Assembly: GCF_011759375.1 (NCBI RefSeq)
Contig: NZ_JAARML010000004.1
Coordinates: 248,001 to 312,000, forward strand
DNA: 64,000 nt
Direction of reading: 5' to 3'
Source: Paraflavitalea devenefica
Lineage (GTDB): Bacteria > Bacteroidota > Bacteroidia > Chitinophagales > Chitinophagaceae
How positions within the stretch are numbered: the first letter of the stretch is position 1; each line of letters starts with the position of its first letter. Below, one piece after another: positions 23,861-32,229 of this stretch. The notes beneath the pieces were generated by a model that was not told the origin of the DNA, ran no database searches, and saw only the letters and a list, made by a program, of their open reading frames with translations. The position numbers and the translations under genes are program-made.

Positions 23861-26095
23861 ATGAAGTACAGTTTTGTGGGTATTCTTGTTTTGTTCACCC
23901 TGTTCTCCGGCGCACAGCCTACCCCTGCTGCCCGCCCCAGGATTGGCGTTACCCTCAGTGGCGGCGGCGCCAAAGGTCTGGCCCATATTGGTATCCTCAA
24001 AGCGATCGACTCTGCCGGCCTCCGGGTGGATTATGTTACCGGCACCAGCATGGGCAGCATTATCGGAAGTCTGTACGCAGTGGGCTATTCTGCTGATTCC
24101 ATTGAAAGGATTGCCCGTACGATCGACTGGGACCTGCTGCTCAGCAATCAATCCTCCCTGCGCAGCATTTTCATGGAAGAGAAAGATGAGTATGCGAAGT
24201 ATGTGATCGAGCTTCCCTGGGTTAACCACCGGTTCCGCTTACCCGGCGGCGTATTGCAGGGGCAGGAATTATGGCTGAAGTTTTCCGAACTGTTTTTCCC
24301 GGTATATAATGAAAAAGATTTCTCCAAATTCAGCATCCCCTTCCGGTGTATCGGCACGGATGTAGGTACCGGCGAAGCCGTAGTGATGAAGGAAGGAGAG
24401 ATCATCAGCGCTGTTCGTTCCAGTATGGCCATCCCCTCCGTATTTACGGCTGTGGATTTTAATGGCCGCAAGCTGATTGACGGAGGCCTGGTGCGCAATT
24501 TCCCGGTGAAGGATGTAAAGGAAATGGGCGCCGATTTTGTGATCGGCAGCAATGTAGCCACCGGGCTGATGCCTTCAGACAAGGTGCGTAATGCCTTACA
24601 GGTATTGTTGCAGGTAGCTTTTTTCCGGGAAGCAGAAGACAATAAGAAGGAAGTGGCGCAATGCGATATTTATATCCCTTTCGATATGGAAAGGTTCAGC
24701 ATGGGCAGCTTTGGCGATTCAAAGGAGCTGATGGAGCTGGGCCTGCAGGAAGGGCGTAAGTTATACCCGCGCTTTAAAAAGATCGCCGATTCACTGGAAG
24801 CATTGTATGGCCCTGTACCACCCAGGGTAAACCGCCTGCCCCAGGTACCTGCCGTGGTGATCTCCTCATTTGAGGTGCGCGGGGTTGACAAAACGTCGGC
24901 AGAGTTCTTTATCCATACCATGAATTTTGAGATCAATGAGTTTTATACTGCCCGTAAGCTGGCCAATATGGTGCGGCAGGCTTATGGCACCCGGTATTAT
25001 AGCCGGGTTACTTATTCATTGGAACCTCAACCGGATGGCACCTCGAAGATTATTTTTGATGTGACAGAGTATCCTTTCACGTTTGCCAAGCTGGGCCTTC
25101 ACTATAACCGCTTTACCGGTGTGGGCCTGATTGTCAACCTCACCTCGCGGAATTTCTTTACGACCAACTCCAGGAGCCTCGTATCAGTGAATATAGGTGA
25201 AACGTTCCGCATCCGTGGCGAGCACCTGCAATACCTCGGCAGGCTCAAGAACGTAGCGCTGCTACTGGAAACACAGTACGATAATTTCGATATCGGCACT
25301 TACAGCGAGTCGAAGCAGAACGGGTTGTATAACCTGAACTTTTTTAAGTTCGGCTCCAAACTCCAGTTCTCAGCCAAACGTCAGTTTACGGTGGGTGTGG
25401 GCAGCCGTTTTGAATGGGTGAAGTACAGTCCCAAGATCTCCACAGAACTGGAATTTAAAGGAAGCAAGAAGTTCTTCACCCCCTTTGCCTACCTGGCGCG
25501 TAATTCACTGGACAAAAGTATTTATCCCAGGCGGGGCTTTAAACTGGATATGGAAGTGGGCTGGGTAGCGCCGCAAAACTCCCATATCCGTTTTTATGAG
25601 AATGGCGCGGAGGTCCCCCCGGGCGTTATTTTTATCAGCGACCGCAGCTTTTACCGCTCCAGCCTTAACCTGGAAACTTATACCCCCCTCAGCAAGCGCA
25701 CTACCCTGTTGTTCAATGTACAGGGCGGCGCCAATTTTGATTATGCCGATAATGTGCTGAATGAGTTTGTGATCGGCGGCCTGACGAGGACATTCCGCAA
25801 CCAGATCACTTTTGCCGGCCTGCCGGAAGGCGCTGAATATAGTTCCAGCGCGGCAGCACTGCAGGGAGGATTAAGGGTGCAGGTGTTTAATAATACTTAC
25901 CTGATGGGCCGCGCCAATGTGCTGTTCAATAATTTTATTGAAGACCCTGGTTTCTTTGTAACGCGTGATTTCTTCTCGGGCTATGCCCTTACCTTCTCCT
26001 ATAATTTCGCGCTTGGTCCGCTGGAGATCAGCGCCATGTATTGTGACCAGACGGGGAAGATACAGTCGTATGTGAATTTGGGGATACCTTTCTGA
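23861..26095 (+). CDS. Patatin-like phospholipase fused to an outer-membrane barrel
   Basis: A 744-residue exported protein. Signal peptide MKYSFVGILVLFTLFSGA. Residues ~27-215 form the patatin domain: oxyanion hole GGGAKGLAHIG, nucleophile elbow GTSMGS and the catalytic aspartate in DGGLVRNFP. Residues ~320-400 look like a POTRA-type segment (ISSFEVRGVDKTSAEFF). Residues ~410-744 are a barrel of the BamA/TamA (Omp85) class ending LGIPF with a terminal aromatic. This architecture matches PlpD-type type Vd autotransporters, which expose or release the lipase. Stop codons of this gene and hutG are 1 base apart, converging. Confidence 0.88.
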   Translation: MKYSFVGILVLFTLFSGAQPTPAARPRIGVTLSGGGAKGLAHIGILKAIDSAGLRVDYVTGTSMGSIIGSLYAVGYSADSIERIARTIDWDLLLSNQSSLRSIFMEEKDEYAKYVIELPWVNHRFRLPGGVLQGQELWLKFSELFFPVYNEKDFSKFSIPFRCIGTDVGTGEAVVMKEGEIISAVRSSMAIPSVFTAVDFNGRKLIDGGLVRNFPVKDVKEMGADFVIGSNVATGLMPSDKVRNALQVLLQVAFFREAEDNKKEVAQCDIYIPFDMERFSMGSFGDSKELMELGLQEGRKLYPRFKKIADSLEALYGPVPPRVNRLPQVPAVVISSFEVRGVDKTSAEFFIHTMNFEINEFYTARKLANMVRQAYGTRYYSRVTYSLEPQPDGTSKIIFDVTEYPFTFAKLGLHYNRFTGVGLIVNLTSRNFFTTNSRSLVSVNIGETFRIRGEHLQYLGRLKNVALLLETQYDNFDIGTYSESKQNGLYNLNFFKFGSKLQFSAKRQFTVGVGSRFEWVKYSPKISTELEFKGSKKFFTPFAYLARNSLDKSIYPRRGFKLDMEVGWVAPQNSHIRFYENGAEVPPGVIFISDRSFYRSSLNLETYTPLSKRTTLLFNVQGGANFDYADNVLNEFVIGGLTRTFRNQITFAGLPEGAEYSSSAAALQGGLRVQVFNNTYLMGRANVLFNNFIEDPGFFVTRDFFSGYALTFSYNFALGPLEISAMYCDQTGKIQSYVNLGIPF

Positions 26096-26096
26096 T

Positions 26097-27146
26097 CTAC
26101 TGACTATGTGCTTTTACAAAATCGCTGACGAGGTAGCTGACGAGTTTGCCGGTGCTGTCGTCTTTGCGGCCATCGGTAAGCTGGGTGGCGCCTTCGCAAA
26201 TGTGCAGGTAGGCGGCATTACAGTCGATACCGGTGAAGGTAAGGTATTGCCGGGCATGGAGCGGCAGGATGCCTGCCGGCGTGACGGCACTGGACAAGGT
26301 GTGCTCTATGCAATCCAGGTCGAGCTCAATGCCGGTATAGTTATCATCTGTAAAGCTGGCGGCATGGGCTACGGCCTGTATGAAGTTCCTTTTCTCATGT
26401 ACAAAAATGTCTTCGTAAGTAATAAAGTCCAGGAAGGGGTTGTTGACAATATCAAGCCATACGTTCTGGGGCAGGTAGTTTTCATGCAGGCCTACCACAC
26501 AATATTTTTGCAGGTAGCCATCTTCTTCTGCATACCGGAAACCGTTGCCGCTGTGCCGGCCTTCGGCCGGCCGGAAATCGGCATGGGCATCGAGGTTGAT
26601 ACAGTTGATCTGCGCCAGGGGCAGCAGCCCTGCTTTGTGTAATCCTTTGGCAGCGCCTTTGATGAGGGGATACGCATTGTTGTGTCCGCCGCCAATGACA
26701 ATAGGTATCTTTTTATAAGACGTAATGATCTTGATCAGTTCTTCCACTTCTTCATCAATGGTGATGACAGCATGGCGGTAAGCATCTATTTTTTCGTCAT
26801 GACCATGGGCATTCTGTTCTATCAGGTATTTAAGATCACCGAAGTCAAAATGCCCCAGCAGCAGTAATTCGTTGCCCACCAGGAAGTCATTGCTCTGGAT
26901 GTTTAAGAAAGCAGCCAGAAAAGGTACCCAGATAGAATCGGTCCCCCCTACTCCATGATTGGCCCGCACACCAATGTCTTCCGGGATGCCCAACACTACA
27001 TAGTCGGCTATTGATTGCGTGAGGGAAGTTTCCAGTTGATGCTTATCGGCCAGTACCTGTATACTTTCACCGAGCCTGGTTTCAAATTTCCGCAGCTTTG
27101 TGAGGGACAATACATCCTGCTTATCGTAAAATTTAAAATGCTTCAT
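26097..27146 (-). CDS. hutG: Formimidoylglutamase (arginase/agmatinase superfamily)
   Basis: A 349-residue ureohydrolase. The binuclear manganese site is visible: GGGHNNAYP (His), NLDAHADFRP (Asp, His, Asp) and ELDLDCIEH (Asp, Asp). In the hut context it hydrolyses N-formimidoyl-glutamate to glutamate and formamide, the last step of the pathway. The length is about 30 residues above many arginases because of a longer N-terminal region. It is the last gene of the minus-strand hut unit, 18 bases after the SpecificRecomb gene. No terminator is visible at its end. Confidence 0.9.
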   Translation of the reverse strand: MKHFKFYDKQDVLSLTKLRKFETRLGESIQVLADKHQLETSLTQSIADYVVLGIPEDIGVRANHGVGGTDSIWVPFLAAFLNIQSNDFLVGNELLLLGHFDFGDLKYLIEQNAHGHDEKIDAYRHAVITIDEEVEELIKIITSYKKIPIVIGGGHNNAYPLIKGAAKGLHKAGLLPLAQINCINLDAHADFRPAEGRHSGNGFRYAEEDGYLQKYCVVGLHENYLPQNVWLDIVNNPFLDFITYEDIFVHEKRNFIQAVAHAASFTDDNYTGIELDLDCIEHTLSSAVTPAGILPLHARQYLTFTGIDCNAAYLHICEGATQLTDGRKDDSTGKLVSYLVSDFVKAHSQ

Positions 27147-27164
27147 AAATGAATTGTTGGAAAA

Positions 27165-29183
27165 TTATTGTATATCCAATCTTCTTCTCGGTCTGAAAAA
27201 GTCGAGGGGGCGGGAACGGAAGTATTTCCACAATATACCCAGGAATTCAGGATAATCGCGCAACTTGATACCCCTGGAGCGTACCGCTACAATGAACGCC
27301 AGTGAAAAGCTGACCAGGAAGTTCAGGAAGCCGATACCCAATACGCCGCTCACTACCACGGCCATGTAACTGAAAGATACATTATTCCAGCCTACGCCGT
27401 ACAAGCCAATGGAAGTATTGGCGGCGGCAATGGTAATATGGCGGATGTCGAACCCGATACCGAATAAGTCGCCCGCTGTAGTGGCAAAGCCCAGGAAAAA
27501 GCCGAGCGAGATGTTACCGGCCAGGCCGCCTGCATGCGCATCGAGGTAATTGGCAATACGCTGCAGCCGTTTCCGTGAAGTATATTGACGCAGAAAAGGG
27601 TGTTCGGCCAGGCGGCGGCCCACGCGGCCATAGTTGACTTTGTTCTGTACATATCCCGCAATGATACCACTGAGGAACAGGAATACGCCCGTATTGCAGG
27701 CATACAGCAGGGAAAAGCTATGCCAGGGATGCTGTGCTTCCAATAGTTTCACCGCCTTTTCGCCTGCCACGAGCGGTACGCCAAAGCAAATATCATATAA
27801 CCAGGCCAGCAGGAAGGTACCGGGAAACACTACGATGAGGTTACCCACAAAAGAAGCGATCTGGCTGCGGGATACTTTTGATACAGTAACAGCGAGGTTG
27901 TACAGGTTGGGCGTGTTATCGCCTTTCCTCGTATCGAGGGAGCTGGCTACTGCGCTGGCTGTAAAGGCAGGCTGTTTGGTAGCGAGCGTGGACTTTGTTT
28001 CTTCTATGACCACAAAGCCCAGGCTGTAGTTGATACTGTAGGCAAAGCCATGCCAGAACGGCGCCATGTGGACCTTTCCCAGCAATATTTTAACGATGGC
28101 CACAAAACATACAATGAACCCACCCCACATGGCGCTCACGATCATTTGCCAGTACTCGAGGGGCGAAGAAGTAATGTATTTATTGCCTTTCTTTCCCTTG
28201 TGCTCCGCTATCTGGTACGCCAGGTAACCGGTGGTTTGGGAAAGGAATTCCCACAAGCTGTTCTTACGGTTCTCATTGCGGATGGCCTTGATGAAGAGAC
28301 TGGCCAGGCGGGAGGTATCCATTTTTTCATCGAGGTCTACAATATCCAGTACCAGTTGCATGCGGTCCAGCTTCTGTTCCAGTTGGAAAAGAATAAAGGT
28401 CTGTGACAGGCTGGCCCCTCTTTCGGCTGTCTGGTCACGGATGTGCTGTATTACCTGCATGCCTTCCGCAAATACGGCTTTAATACGCTCCAGCAATGGA
28501 TGCAATTTTTCCCGCGAGCCATTATTGAGCAATAGTTCCTTTAACTCGTATACGAGGTATTGCTGTTCGGCAAATGGATTATCCGCCTGCGGGTGTTTGA
28601 AGGGAGCATTGCGCACAACGGCACTTTCCCATCCCAGTTGGGCCACGCCTGCCGAGAGTATTTGCAAAGCTGTCAATGCCTGTTGGGTAATCACCGGTGC
28701 ACGTCCCTCAAAAGAAAATCCTATCGCATCAAAGAATTGCACCCACCTGTGGTGTCCGATTTCCTCCACCCATTCATAATCGTCTTTACGGTAGAATAGA
28801 CGGTCCAGCACATACAGGAAATCATTGGGGTCCTGTAAGGCGGGCAGGAATTTATGCTTGAGGCGGGCATATAATTCACGGCCGGCGCCGCGTGACACGG
28901 TGATGCCGCTTTCTGTAAGCAGGGGCAGCAGGTTGCTGTTGATCAGTTGCGCGAGGATGGAAACGCGAAGTCCATTGAGTACAGCAGGATGCTCATACAA
29001 TACATGCAGGGCTTTTCCAAAGTTCTCCACGGCTTCACCGGGCTTGCCGGTACGGGGACGAATCAGGTGCATGAAAGATACCAGGTAATCCAACCCGGCT
29101 TCCCGGTCTTTGATAGAGACGGTTGGCTTTTGCTCCAGGAACTGAACAAATGGATCGACTTTCTTTTTTCTGCGGATCATCAT
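27165..29183 (-). CDS. Polytopic membrane protein of the SpecificRecomb (PF10136-like) family
   Basis: A 672-residue protein that databases name 'site-specific recombinase'. Residues 1-310 are soluble and helical (HHRWVQFFDAIGFSFEGRAP, LFIKAIRNENRKNSLWEFLSQTTGYLAYQIAEHKG). The C-terminal half has about six to seven hydrophobic segments (MWGGFIVCFVAIVKILLG, FVGNLIVVFPGTFLLAWLY, FSYMAVVVSGVLGIGFLNF). No serine- or tyrosine-recombinase site is seen, so the name is probably wrong. The ATG at 29183 overlaps the hutI stop codon (ATGA), indicating translational coupling with hutI. Function is unknown; a transport or envelope role is inferred. Confidence 0.8.
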   Translation of the reverse strand: MMIRRKKKVDPFVQFLEQKPTVSIKDREAGLDYLVSFMHLIRPRTGKPGEAVENFGKALHVLYEHPAVLNGLRVSILAQLINSNLLPLLTESGITVSRGAGRELYARLKHKFLPALQDPNDFLYVLDRLFYRKDDYEWVEEIGHHRWVQFFDAIGFSFEGRAPVITQQALTALQILSAGVAQLGWESAVVRNAPFKHPQADNPFAEQQYLVYELKELLLNNGSREKLHPLLERIKAVFAEGMQVIQHIRDQTAERGASLSQTFILFQLEQKLDRMQLVLDIVDLDEKMDTSRLASLFIKAIRNENRKNSLWEFLSQTTGYLAYQIAEHKGKKGNKYITSSPLEYWQMIVSAMWGGFIVCFVAIVKILLGKVHMAPFWHGFAYSINYSLGFVVIEETKSTLATKQPAFTASAVASSLDTRKGDNTPNLYNLAVTVSKVSRSQIASFVGNLIVVFPGTFLLAWLYDICFGVPLVAGEKAVKLLEAQHPWHSFSLLYACNTGVFLFLSGIIAGYVQNKVNYGRVGRRLAEHPFLRQYTSRKRLQRIANYLDAHAGGLAGNISLGFFLGFATTAGDLFGIGFDIRHITIAAANTSIGLYGVGWNNVSFSYMAVVVSGVLGIGFLNFLVSFSLAFIVAVRSRGIKLRDYPEFLGILWKYFRSRPLDFFRPRRRLDIQ

Positions 29184-30421
29184 AACCACTCCCCTTTTAT
29201 CATTACTTTATCAATCAGGTTAGCACCAAAAGCATAAGGATAATAGGCCAGTGAAGGAATGGGTTTTGTAATAATAAGGTTGGCTTTTTTACCTACGGTA
29301 ATACTACCCAGCTCCTGGCCCAGTTCCATGGCGTAAGCTCCGTTGAGCGTGGCAGCATTGATGGCTTCCTGCGGCAGCATTTTCATTTGTATGCAGCTCA
29401 TGGCCACCACGAGGTTCATGTTACCACTAGGCGATGAGCCCGGATTAAAGTCCGACGCCAGGGCAATGGCACAACCGGCATCTATTAAAGTCCGCGCAGG
29501 CTGAAAAGGCATGCGCAGGAAAAAGGCGGCGGTGGGCAATAAGGTACCGATGGTATTGGAATGGGCCAATGCCTGTATAGCAGCTTCATCCATCGTTTCG
29601 AGGTGGTCTACGCTGATGGCGCCCAGTTGCACCCCTACCTGTGTACCTCCAGAAAGGTGCAGTTGATTGGCATGGATCTTAGGTTTGAGCCCATGCGCCA
29701 TGCCGGCGCGGCAAATGGTTTCCGTTTCTGCCGGGGAGAAGAACCCTTCTTCACAAAAAACATCAATATAATCGGCCAGCTTGTCCCGGGCAATGACCGG
29801 CAGCATATCCTGTATGATACTATCAATGTATCCCTGGTGGTTATTCTTGTATTCGGATGGGTAGGTATGTGCCCCGAGGAAGGTGGCCTTAATGGATAGC
29901 GGGGACTTTTCTTGTAGCTTTTTGATCACCCGCAGCATTTTCAATTCTGCTTCTACGGTTAGTCCATAACCACTCTTGATCTCAATAGCGCCTGTGCCGA
30001 GGCGGCTTACTTCTTCCAGGCGCTTCCAGGCCTGGTTAAACAGCTCCTCTTCTGAAGTATCATGGAGCTTACGGGCTGAGTTCAGGATACCGCCTCCTTT
30101 GGCAGCGATATCAGCATAGCTCATGCCCCTGATCTTATCTACAAACTCCTCTTCCCTGCTGGCGGCAAAGACGATATGCGTATGGCTGTCGCACCAGGCA
30201 GGCACGACGAAGGCGCCTATCGCGTCGACAACAGTTGCTGGTTGTTGGTTGCTGGCTGGTAAGTCTTCCATACGGCCATAGCCGGCAATGGTATCCTCTT
30301 CTATGAGCAGGTAAGCATTGTCTATACAGGGAAGATCGGCCAGCTCCCTGCCCCGCAGTACAGAAGTGTGTTCACGAACATTGACAAGTTGACGAATATT
30401 TGTAATGAGTAGTGAAGACAT
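29180..30421 (-). CDS. hutI: Imidazolonepropionase
   Basis: A 413-residue amidohydrolase. It hydrolyses imidazolone-5-propionate to N-formimidoyl-glutamate, the third hut step. The metal-binding DSHTHIVFAAS (HxH) is present near residue 78, followed by GGGILNSARKLHDTSEEEL, KSGYGLTVEAELKMLRVI, the KIHANQLHLSGG segment with a metal His and a late SDFNPGSSPSGNM. Length is normal. The stop codon overlaps the start of the SpecificRecomb gene. The GH15 gene ends 24 bases away upstream, so hutI may be co-transcribed with the trehalose genes. Confidence 0.95.
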   Translation of the reverse strand: MSSLLITNIRQLVNVREHTSVLRGRELADLPCIDNAYLLIEEDTIAGYGRMEDLPASNQQPATVVDAIGAFVVPAWCDSHTHIVFAASREEEFVDKIRGMSYADIAAKGGGILNSARKLHDTSEEELFNQAWKRLEEVSRLGTGAIEIKSGYGLTVEAELKMLRVIKKLQEKSPLSIKATFLGAHTYPSEYKNNHQGYIDSIIQDMLPVIARDKLADYIDVFCEEGFFSPAETETICRAGMAHGLKPKIHANQLHLSGGTQVGVQLGAISVDHLETMDEAAIQALAHSNTIGTLLPTAAFFLRMPFQPARTLIDAGCAIALASDFNPGSSPSGNMNLVVAMSCIQMKMLPQEAINAATLNGAYAMELGQELGSITVGKKANLIITKPIPSLAYYPYAFGANLIDKVMIKGEWL

Positions 30422-30444
30422 GGGGTAAAGATAACAAAGGCAGG

Positions 30445-32229
30445 CTACAGAAAATCCACCTTATCTACTTTCCGGGCAATACGAAAAGCGGCATTGATAA
30501 GGCCCACATGGCTGTAAGTTTGGGGGAAGTTGCCCCATTGTGATCCATCTATATGCACATCTTCACTAAAGATGCCCAGGTGGTTGCTGAAGCCTAAGAG
30601 CTTGTCCAATATACGGATGGCATCGTCTGTGCGGCCCACGCAGGCCAGCGCATCCACGTACCAGAAAGCGCATACCAGGAAGGTGGTTTCGGGAAAGCCA
30701 AAATCATCGTAGTGTTTGTAGCGATAGAAAAGACCATGATCGGCCAGCAGTTCTTTTTCAAGGGCGGCAATATGGTCGCGGGCCCTTTGTGAGTTATGGT
30801 CCAGGTAGTTCATGGTAACCATGGTAAGGGTACTGGCATCGAGGTTGGGCGTACCAATGGCCTGCGGGTATACTTTGCGTTCTTTATCATACGCTTCTTC
30901 CAGCAGTTTATTGGCGGCGGCGGCCAGGTCCTGCGCCTGCTGCATGAGCGGCATGTCATTGAAGACTGCGCCGATCTTATAGGCAGCCTTGGCGCCGGCC
31001 CAATGGAATAACAAGGTATAGGTATGTACCTGCACCTGGTTACGGAACTCCCACAGGCCAGAGTCGGGCATGGTGAGTGTACGTTCTATCTGGTTCAGCA
31101 ACCAGGGTACAATGGTGCGGTAACTGTTCTTGCGCATGAAGGTAAGCCGCTTATCGGTGTACAGCGGCAGCAGGCTTACCAATACCTGTCCATATACATC
31201 ATGCTGTACCTGCACATAGGCTTTATTGCCTACGCGCACCGGCTTATTGCCCATATAACCATGCAGGTCGATGGTGAGCTCTTCCAGGTCTTTCTCCCCG
31301 GCAATGGAATATAAAGGTTGCAGGGAACTGCCGGCATTGGCCAGAATGTTATGGATGAAGTCGAAGTATTTTTCCAGCTCTTCAAAGTGACCGATCTGGT
31401 TAAAGGCCCGCAAGGTATAGTGCGCATCGCGGAACCAGCAGAACCGGTAATCCCAGTTGCGGGTACTATCGTGAAATTCGGGCAGACTGGTAGTGCCGGA
31501 AGCAATGACGCCGCCTGTATCCTCATACTGGTGCAGTTTAAGCACCAGGGCCGAGCGGATGATCTCTTCCTGGTAGATATCCGGCAGGTAACAGCTCTTG
31601 ATCCATTGCTGCCAGTGCTGGATGGTCTTGCGCAGGAACTCTTCACAGGTTTCTTTCAGGGGCGCTTCGAGGGGCGATCCATAGGTCAATACCACATAGC
31701 GGTCCTGGTCGAGCAGGAAAGGCCGCTTGTCCTGGATATAAGTAAGTGAAATATCAGTGGTAAGGCGTACGGGCTGTCCCAGGTTCATGTAACGGATATG
31801 GTTGCTGCCGGTAGTGGTTTCCGGCACTACCTGTCCGTAGTCGCCCCGCGGATCACAGGTGACCCGGATAGCGGGATCACCACTGATGAGCTCTATCTTA
31901 CGCACCATCATGAGGGGCCTGAACTGCCGTTCATGAATGGTCATGCGCGGGGCACAATCTTTCACCACGAAGCTGCCATCAGCCGCGGTGAACTCCGTGC
32001 ACAATACGTTGGTATTGGGAACATAATACTGCCGGCTGGTATATCCTTCCATAGCGGGCTGGATAGAAAAGTGTCCTCCCCTCCCTTCATCGAGCAGTGA
32101 CCCAAAGAGGAAACTGCTGTCGAACCTCGGCAGGCACATCCACTTTACATCTGCTTTCGTATCAATATAGGCCAGGTAGGAGCAGTTACCTATGATGCCC
32201 ATGTTGTATTTATGCACCGGCATATTCAT
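30445..32229 (-). CDS. Glycoside hydrolase family 15 protein (glucoamylase/trehalase-like)
   Basis: A 594-residue soluble protein. The N-terminal beta-sandwich (residues 1-~220, including IGNCSYLAYIDTKADVKWMCLPRFDSS) and the (alpha/alpha)6 barrel (from ~230: SLPEFHDSTRNWDYRFCWFRDAHYTLRAF) are the two domains of GH15. No signal peptide, so it is cytoplasmic. Activity may be on trehalose or on alpha-glucans; the sequence does not decide. It overlaps the otsAB stop by 20 bases, as is common for GH15 genes next to trehalose synthesis genes, and could act as a trehalase or glucan hydrolase. An in-frame ATG at 32223 is an alternative start. Confidence 0.9.
   Translation of the reverse strand: MNMPVHKYNMGIIGNCSYLAYIDTKADVKWMCLPRFDSSFLFGSLLDEGRGGHFSIQPAMEGYTSRQYYVPNTNVLCTEFTAADGSFVVKDCAPRMTIHERQFRPLMMVRKIELISGDPAIRVTCDPRGDYGQVVPETTTGSNHIRYMNLGQPVRLTTDISLTYIQDKRPFLLDQDRYVVLTYGSPLEAPLKETCEEFLRKTIQHWQQWIKSCYLPDIYQEEIIRSALVLKLHQYEDTGGVIASGTTSLPEFHDSTRNWDYRFCWFRDAHYTLRAFNQIGHFEELEKYFDFIHNILANAGSSLQPLYSIAGEKDLEELTIDLHGYMGNKPVRVGNKAYVQVQHDVYGQVLVSLLPLYTDKRLTFMRKNSYRTIVPWLLNQIERTLTMPDSGLWEFRNQVQVHTYTLLFHWAGAKAAYKIGAVFNDMPLMQQAQDLAAAANKLLEEAYDKERKVYPQAIGTPNLDASTLTMVTMNYLDHNSQRARDHIAALEKELLADHGLFYRYKHYDDFGFPETTFLVCAFWYVDALACVGRTDDAIRILDKLLGFSNHLGIFSEDVHIDGSQWGNFPQTYSHVGLINAAFRIARKVDKVDFL

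Noticed and set aside
27165-29183. Integrase/recombinase island suggested by the common name of this family
   Set aside because: The protein is an integral membrane protein without a recombinase active site; no att sites, tRNA or phage genes nearby.
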